From positions 5,963,005 through 6,027,004 of the forward strand of contig LS997565.1 in assembly GCA_000469685.2 (NCBI GenBank): DNA of 64,000 bases, given 5' to 3'. Made by a program: the position numbers and the translations under genes. The first letter of the stretch is position 1. The number at the start of each line of letters is the position of its first letter. The notes below the pieces were generated by a model. It was not told the origin of the DNA, did no database searches, and saw only the letters and a list, made by a program, of their open reading frames with translations. Origin of the DNA: Haemonchus contortus. Taxonomy: Eukaryota > Nematoda > Chromadorea > Rhabditida > Trichostrongylidae. Positions 58,510-64,000 of the stretch are shown piece after piece.

Positions 58510-60732
58510 ACCGATAGCATTTACTATTTCACTGAATCGCTAGTTCTCTTGCGTGCATACGAAGACACGATGCCTTTCACAAACTTTTAGCCCGACCTGT
58601 TTCGCACTAATGGAGCTTCAATCACCAGCTCCAACAGTGTGAAATCATTTTGGAAAAGGTTTTCGTTCTTGGAGTTCTAGCCAGGTTTCATTCCATTACA
58701 GGATGTTTAAATTTTTTTTTTCTTGGCTGAATGCACCATAACACAATAAATTAATATGAACAAAAAAATTGCTGACCTTGTTCGTTGCCGTCAAGCTGCC
58801 AATCAAATCAAATTTCTCTTCTATGAGTTTGATTAAGAACATACCTTTTGTGATCATGGGCTGATCCTTTTCATCAACTGCGAGTGTGAATAGAAACCTA
58901 TCCTCTTTGACGGCAGGCTGACGATCCTTTCTATCAACTATGAGTCTAATTAAGAACTTACCTCTCCTGGAGTCGGTTCATCCTGTCAAGCAGCACTCCT
59001 TATGCTTTTCGTGCATTATCGACTGTTATTTCTAGATGGTCCCGGATCTTTGACGGTAGCTTCTCCACTTTAAGCCGTTCTTACTGTGCATGGAGCAGCT
59101 CTGTCGTCGAAGAAAGTCGCTAAATATGTTTCCTTGTCGTGCTACTCGGTTCTCATTCATGTTCCATTTTATTACATCTACGTCGTTCTTTTTTCTTTCA
59201 ATGGCACTACAGCAATTAGTCAGTGTGCCAACAACTACATATGCCACATGCCTGTGTTGATCGATTAATTGTTTGACGCGGATCACACTTTTTTCGTGAT
59301 GTTGGGCTTTCACAGAGAGCTATATGAAAATTGAATTTGTACTTAATCACACGAATGTAATACGGGGGTCAGCAAATGTCAAGACTTTCAGATGGATCCT
59401 TCACTGGTTTACCGATGGCGACTAAGTGCTTAGTTGCAGGATTCGCTAAAGAAGACGTCATATATGGAGTCCACGTGACTCAACGGTCATCACTTGAGAC
59501 GCACTTCATGGTCAAGGTAGTTCCGGAGAACGTCCGTTGCGCGCGTCCGTCAAAAGAAGGTCACCCCGCCCACTTCGTGCTCGGCGCACCCCACTGAGGC
59601 CTCGAAGTGACATTACAGTACCACCAAGTGCCAGTGGAGCGAACAGTTTGCATTTGTTCGTGTTATCTTCTCTTTGAGATGACTGCCCTTGACCAAGCGC
59701 AAATCTGTGCCCTACTGACAACTGCGACATCTGTCAAGTATCGCGGGCAGACCTGCCGCATGCGACGGCTGCGACGTGGCCCAGTTTATACAGGCGCACG
59801 CAACGGAGCGCACCCGGTAGTCTGAGATTTCCCTCCAAGGTAAAGTTGTGGCCCCCTAACATAGCACATGGGACATTGTCGGGTTGAAAACGGACTCGGA
59901 CGTGGCCTAATAAGGGCTAGAAGATTAACTTGGCGGTGCGTAGACATCAAGAAAGGCAGTGCTACGGAGTGGTTCACCTCGTGAAGGCTGAATCATTCAC
60001 CACATTAGAGCACATTTGTTGAAATTTCAAATAACTAGTAGTGACCAAAAGTGTAAATGACTGTTATGAAATCAGCAAGCTTGAATTCACAAAAATTAGT
60101 GGTTGTCAAAAAAAACGACTAAATACTCCAAATCTTTTTGAGTTTTCCACTGAAGACAATCATAAAAATATGGATTCATCAAATATCACCAGAAAAAAAT
60201 CAAATTTCATCAACACAAAAGTTGCCTTGGCCTTATTCGTAAGCTTGTAGTTCTTTTAAGCAGATAAAACTGTTCAACTATCGCACACCAACCTTTCTTC
60301 ACTTTCCACAGCTCCATACATTTTCTTAAGTTTCGAGTAGGAATTTCCCAAATTACAAAGGAGTTTTTCCTTGATAACATGATTGTAGTTCGAGTAGTTC
60401 GAGTGGTACTTGTAATTTCGAAGCAGTACTGCGTTACTGTGAATATCAAGAAGAGGCTGATCTGAAATGTGCATATTTATTTATTTATTTCATACGCTAT
60501 ATGAGGCAGCGTGAGAAAAATATGAATGCGAAACAACCGTAAGTGAAAATCGACAACAATTCCTAACAAACACAAGATACTTGACACCTATGCTTGTAGT
60601 AGAAGGTTTGCTGCGGACCGTTTGAAAGAAGTACTAGGGCCTCGGTTGGATATAGATTTATTTGTACGCAAAAAAGATAGTTCAGCCCTAATGAGAGGGT
60701 ACCTAATAGTAAATGTCCCTAAAGTGGAACTA
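58510..60732. other. Intergenic stretch, nothing recognised
   Basis: Short frames (for example 59376-59597 and 60041-60250) lack domains and splice context. GTTTGATTAAGAACATACC and GTCTAATTAAGAACTTACC about 100 bp apart (58,830 and 58,945) mark a small diverged tandem duplication. Confidence 0.4.
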
Positions 60733-60740
60733 CACAATTT

Positions 60741-61125
60741 GGTACTATTCCACTATTACAACCCCAAAAACTAAAAAATTTAATTTTCGATGAAACTATA
60801 AGGGTAATCCGATCCCCTGATAGCGAATATGACCTTCATTTTTGGCGCTGGCGTCATTTGGCGCCAATTTAGCGCCAAATCAGCACCAGTTGGCGCGAAA
60901 TGGCGCCAGCGCCAAAAATGAATGTTATATTCGTTATCAGGACTTCAAATAACCCCTGTACACAAACTTTCAGCAAATTTGGTGAAGCCACCCTTGGCCC
61001 CAAGTAGCGCCAGCGCCAAAAATGAAGGCCATATTCGTTATCAGGGCATCGGATTACCTCTACAGGCTAAGTTTCATCGAAAATTGAAATTTGAGTTTTT
61101 GTGGTTGTAGTAGTGGAATAGTACC
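60741..61125. mobile_element. Merlin-type foldback MITE with exact 8-bp target duplication
   Basis: The element begins GGTACTATTCCACTATTACA and ends with the complement of GGTACTATTCCACTACTACA. CACAATTT flanks it exactly on both sides (60733-60740 and 61126-61133). The arms are about 115 bp and include TTTTTGGCGCTGGCG. The termini match those of the coding Merlin-type element at 24297-26125, so it is probably mobilised by the same kind of transposase. An 8-bp duplication fits Merlin. Confidence 0.85.
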
Positions 61126-61239
61126 CACAATTTAAATGGCGTAATAAAAAGTTTCTTTGATGACTACAGCACTTTTGAACACTGTTGTGCTTTACAGTCA
61201 ATGCTGTGATGTAGGGTTAATATTACATTAACAAGAATA

Positions 61240-61590
61240 CATTGAAATTCGGGTGAAATTTTCAGTTGGGGGGGGGGGGGGGGGGGGGGTGGGCCAAAAG
61301 TCAGTATATCAAGAAATAAACTCAATCTAACGTGTTAATCCTTGTTATATTAGCATGTATCAGAGGCAAAGAGGAGGATGGGCACCTACCATCTGCGGAT
61401 TTAGCCAAAGGGATTAGTTTATAAACTTCCCAAGCCTAATTGTAAGCTCAGTTAAACCTGGCATGTCCTGGCGTAACACGGCATAACACGTTTCATTGAG
61501 TTCATTCCTTGTTAAACTAACATTGTGACAGATGCCCCCCCCCCCCACCCCAAATTCATTTTCACCAAAATTTTTACAACGCACACAATA
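61240..61590. repeat. Foldback repeat with G/C homopolymer arms
   Basis: A 22-nt G run (61268-61289) and a 12-nt C run (61535-61546) lie at matching places in two diverged inverted arms. Both arms carry AAACTCAAT/ATTGAGTT and AACGTGTTA/TAACACGTT. No target duplication was identified. Confidence 0.5.
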
Positions 61591-61599
61591 ATACGATTA

Positions 61600-63353
61600 G
61601 ATCCAACAGCGAAAAGTGCATATTACCAAAAGAAAATTCCCATTTTTTGCCGTTGGATAGAGCAAGGCTACATTAGAGCTTCAGTGAGCTTTTCATGAAC
61701 GATGCAGTACTGCTTTGAAGTTTTGAGTACCACTCACCATTACAGACTATTTGTCAGAAAGTATGGTTCATAACGGAGAAAAATTAAGCGGGAATCAATT
61801 AACACAGCGTTTTTTTTTGGAATGTTCTCAGAAACTTCAAAATAGATGTGGCAAATCAATAGTGAAACATGAGCGTTCTAGCCCCGGTCGCGCATATGAT
61901 CTCCTATGGGGGTGGTCGACAATCCGTCCGGAGTTCCTCTCCGACTTCTGGACTTCTTTGGAGCCTCAAGGATGACTCCATAAGGTTCTACCTCCTTATC
62001 TATAGGTCCATCGGAAGTGTACAAGGTGTGCGGAATGTTTTTCCATAAATGAAGGATACTGACGGAAATGATTCATCACCACTCTTGGGTTCAGCTCATC
62101 TCACATGGTCCCCTCATAAAGCCTATATGATAATGTAAGGCTACTCTTATGGAAAACAAAATCTGCTTTGTTACGCCTACAATTTTCCATCCCTTTACGA
62201 TTCGTTTGATTATTTTGTTCAATTTGCTTGGTTAAATTATTTCAATCGCTTCGCCTAGCCTTTCGGAACAAACATTCCTGAAGCAACCTCCTAACCCTCC
62301 AGCCCTCGGGAGTCGTTCAGCTGGTATCAACTCGGGCGAAAGGATAAATTTTTAGACTTGGATAGGGTTGACCGCCGAAAGCTTTTGTATGTATTTATGT
62401 GTCACATACGCAATGTAACGTCAATACAATTCAGAGTGGAGGTCGAAATGGGGCGCTTTCTTTTACCGTAAAACTTTAAATACAAGCTCTCACTGAAATT
62501 CTCAATTTTAGAGACAACCGAAAAGAAACCTTCGTCTGTTTCCTTCAAAGGACGCAAGGACTGAAAGGAGCAGCCAATTTGTTCTACAATGATTTCAAAA
62601 GCCTTTTAATGATGAAGATCATGCCCAAGCAGACCTCCTAGATGTAAGTAATAGAAAGTAAGTAATGACACATATTTTCCTACATTTTTCTCTGGTCTAA
62701 CCATCATTCAATTCATCCAATCATGTTGATTTGGAAATTCGAAAGGTTCTAAAAGCTAAGTACGTGGTAAAAACAAATCTTCATTTCTGTCACGTCTCCT
62801 GCGAAAAAGGTTCTAGGTGAATCTCCGATGATTAGTTGTCACATTCCGGGTTGCTTGAAATGAGGGATGAAATCAGCTTGGCCTAATCCCGCTCGCGGTA
62901 TACGCTCCGTATTCGACAGTCGTTCAAATTCGTATCAGTGTTTAGAAGCGCGTGTGACCCATACAGTAGATTACGATAGTCAGCCGACATACAAGTATAT
63001 TTCTTTGTCTACCTAGACGAGTCTGGTACCAATTAGCCCAACCCAGGAAGAAGAAAAGTTTGGTTGGCTCAGAGGGGGTCCGATCTCCGGACCACGCATG
63101 TGATATTGCGTCACTTGGCACTACATCCGCCCTCCTTACATAGAGTGCGAATCCACAAAGAAAAAGAAATTCAACTTCTTTCACAATTGGGCTTGTTGTA
63201 TTACCCATGAAACCCGCTGCAGCAGCGGAACCCTACTGTAAGGAAACCCCTTCATTTTGTGATTCAGAAAAATTTCTGTCAACAATATGCTTGACGACTT
63301 TATCGATGTTCATTGAACATAACTAGCAATGCTTTCGCGATCTTGCCAGAAGT
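61600..63353. other. Intergenic stretch, nothing recognised
   Basis: Only short overlapping frames without domains, such as 61751-61975 (plus) and 62942-63208 (minus). It is probably the 3' flank of the His/Asp-rich gene. Confidence 0.4.
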
Positions 63354-64000
63354 TCAGTTGTCGTCGTCGTCTTCTGAAATCAGTAAACAAAATAGGTAAC
63401 AGACCAGTTTTCTTTTACCCATACACGTCAGATTACCCAAAATCCATTCTCTTCACTGACCAGGCTTCAAAAAATTGGGAGAATAATTCAAAAGTCCTAC
63501 CGTAATCATGATGATGATGTATGCGTTGACGACGGACAACCTTATGAACATCATCATGATGACGTGCACCGTGGCCGTCGTGAGCATGAGGATCTTCGTC
63601 ATCTTGGTAGTAATCCTCTTCATCATCATATCTACGGTTACGGTGTTTGTGACGGCGTTTGTGATGGTGTTTATGATGACTGTCTTCGTGACCATGTCTG
63701 TCATCATGAGGATGCCAATGCCCTTCGTCATCATCATCTTGAGTTTCATCCTGATTTTTGAGAGGTTTCTGATCCTGCTGCCTCATCCCATGGCCGTGGA
63801 GGTGTGCAAGCCCTAGAATCCAACCAGAAACTTCCCATCTGAACCCAGGGACTTCAAAAAACTTATTACCATCATTGCTGTGCTGTTCAACTTTGCCGTG
63901 ACTGCCCAATCCACTGAAGTTGCGACCATCAACTTCTTCGTATTCCTTGCGTTCTAATCCATCCGTCGTTTCGTTTTCATGCGACTTTCCGTGCTTATCA
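63354..64000 (-). CDS. His/Asp-rich protein, 3' part of a gene running off the window
   Basis: The large exon extends from the window edge to 63501 on the minus strand. It reads through KVEQHSNDGNKFFEVPGFRW, an acidic QDDDDEGH part, a His/Arg/Lys cluster (HHKHHHKRRHKHRNRR), DDEEDYYQDDEDPHAHDGHG and HHHHDY. A GTAGGA donor at 63500 joins, in phase 1, to a TTTCAG acceptor and a 20-nt last exon (63354-63373) coding EDDDDN and TGA. Without that splice the frame runs on to 63433 with less charged residues, so splicing is preferred but not certain. The His/Asp clusters suggest binding of divalent metal. I do not recognise a family; the 5' end is outside. Confidence 0.65.

Overview
The window reads as nuclear DNA of a parasitic nematode of the strongylid (hookworm-like) type. 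Genes are split by many short introns with GT..AG ends. The recognisable proteins are secreted CAP-domain (SCP/TAPS, ASP-like) proteins of the kind expanded in hookworms. The spacers are packed with Tc1/mariner, Merlin-like and RTE-like relics, foldback elements and minisatellites. There is no bacterial gene organisation. All gene models were built by hand from splice sites and paralogue comparison; none rests on transcripts.

Layout. 0-9.3 kb: two foldback elements, a small minus-strand gene for a secreted Trp/Tyr-rich protein (3321-4518), an internally deleted mariner (6200-6766) and a GC-rich minisatellite with a 267-bp higher-order period (about 7.03-9.2 kb). 10-12.7 kb: foldback repeats and a block duplicated again at 27.4-29.2 kb. 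From 12.8 to 56.1 kb four tandem plus-strand paralogues follow: A (12797-23164), B (29227-33292), C (35642-44747) and D (49532-56136). 57-64 kb: a 145-bp tandem repeat, a Merlin-type MITE with an exact 8-bp target duplication, a G-tract foldback, and the 3' end of a His/Asp-rich minus-strand gene that runs off the window.

The four paralogues share one plan. A 42-nt first exon gives a hydrophobic signal sequence. A 118-nt second exon has two or more Cys and then Ser/Thr. Then comes a run of small symmetrical phase 1-1 exons rich in Ser and Thr, a Thr/Ser-Pro linker exon, and six exons for one CAP domain with a Cys-rich end. The Ser/Thr exon, together with its intron, has been tandemly amplified separately in three of the four genes. 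A has a 162-bp unit (93-nt exon, 69-nt intron) in 41 near-identical copies plus two diverged ones. B has a 157-bp unit (93+64) in 6 copies plus one diverged. C has a 187-bp unit (87+100) in 14 copies. D keeps one clear copy. Because every unit starts and ends in phase 1, adding, losing or skipping units never breaks the frame. If all exons are used, A encodes about 1,800 aa, B 593 aa and C 697 aa, differing mainly in the length of a probably O-glycosylated mucin-like stalk in front of the CAP head. D is a pseudogene: two 1-nt deletions, a lost 3' splice site and a premature stop.

Mobile DNA is interleaved with the family. An intact 1,279-bp DD37D (maT-type) mariner with perfect 27-bp terminal repeats sits in an intron of C. 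A decayed Merlin-type transposon lies between A and B, and an RTE-type relic lies inside D. Conserved promoter blocks (a TGACACGTA-like motif and a TATA box about 30-45 bp before the ATG) precede all four paralogues.
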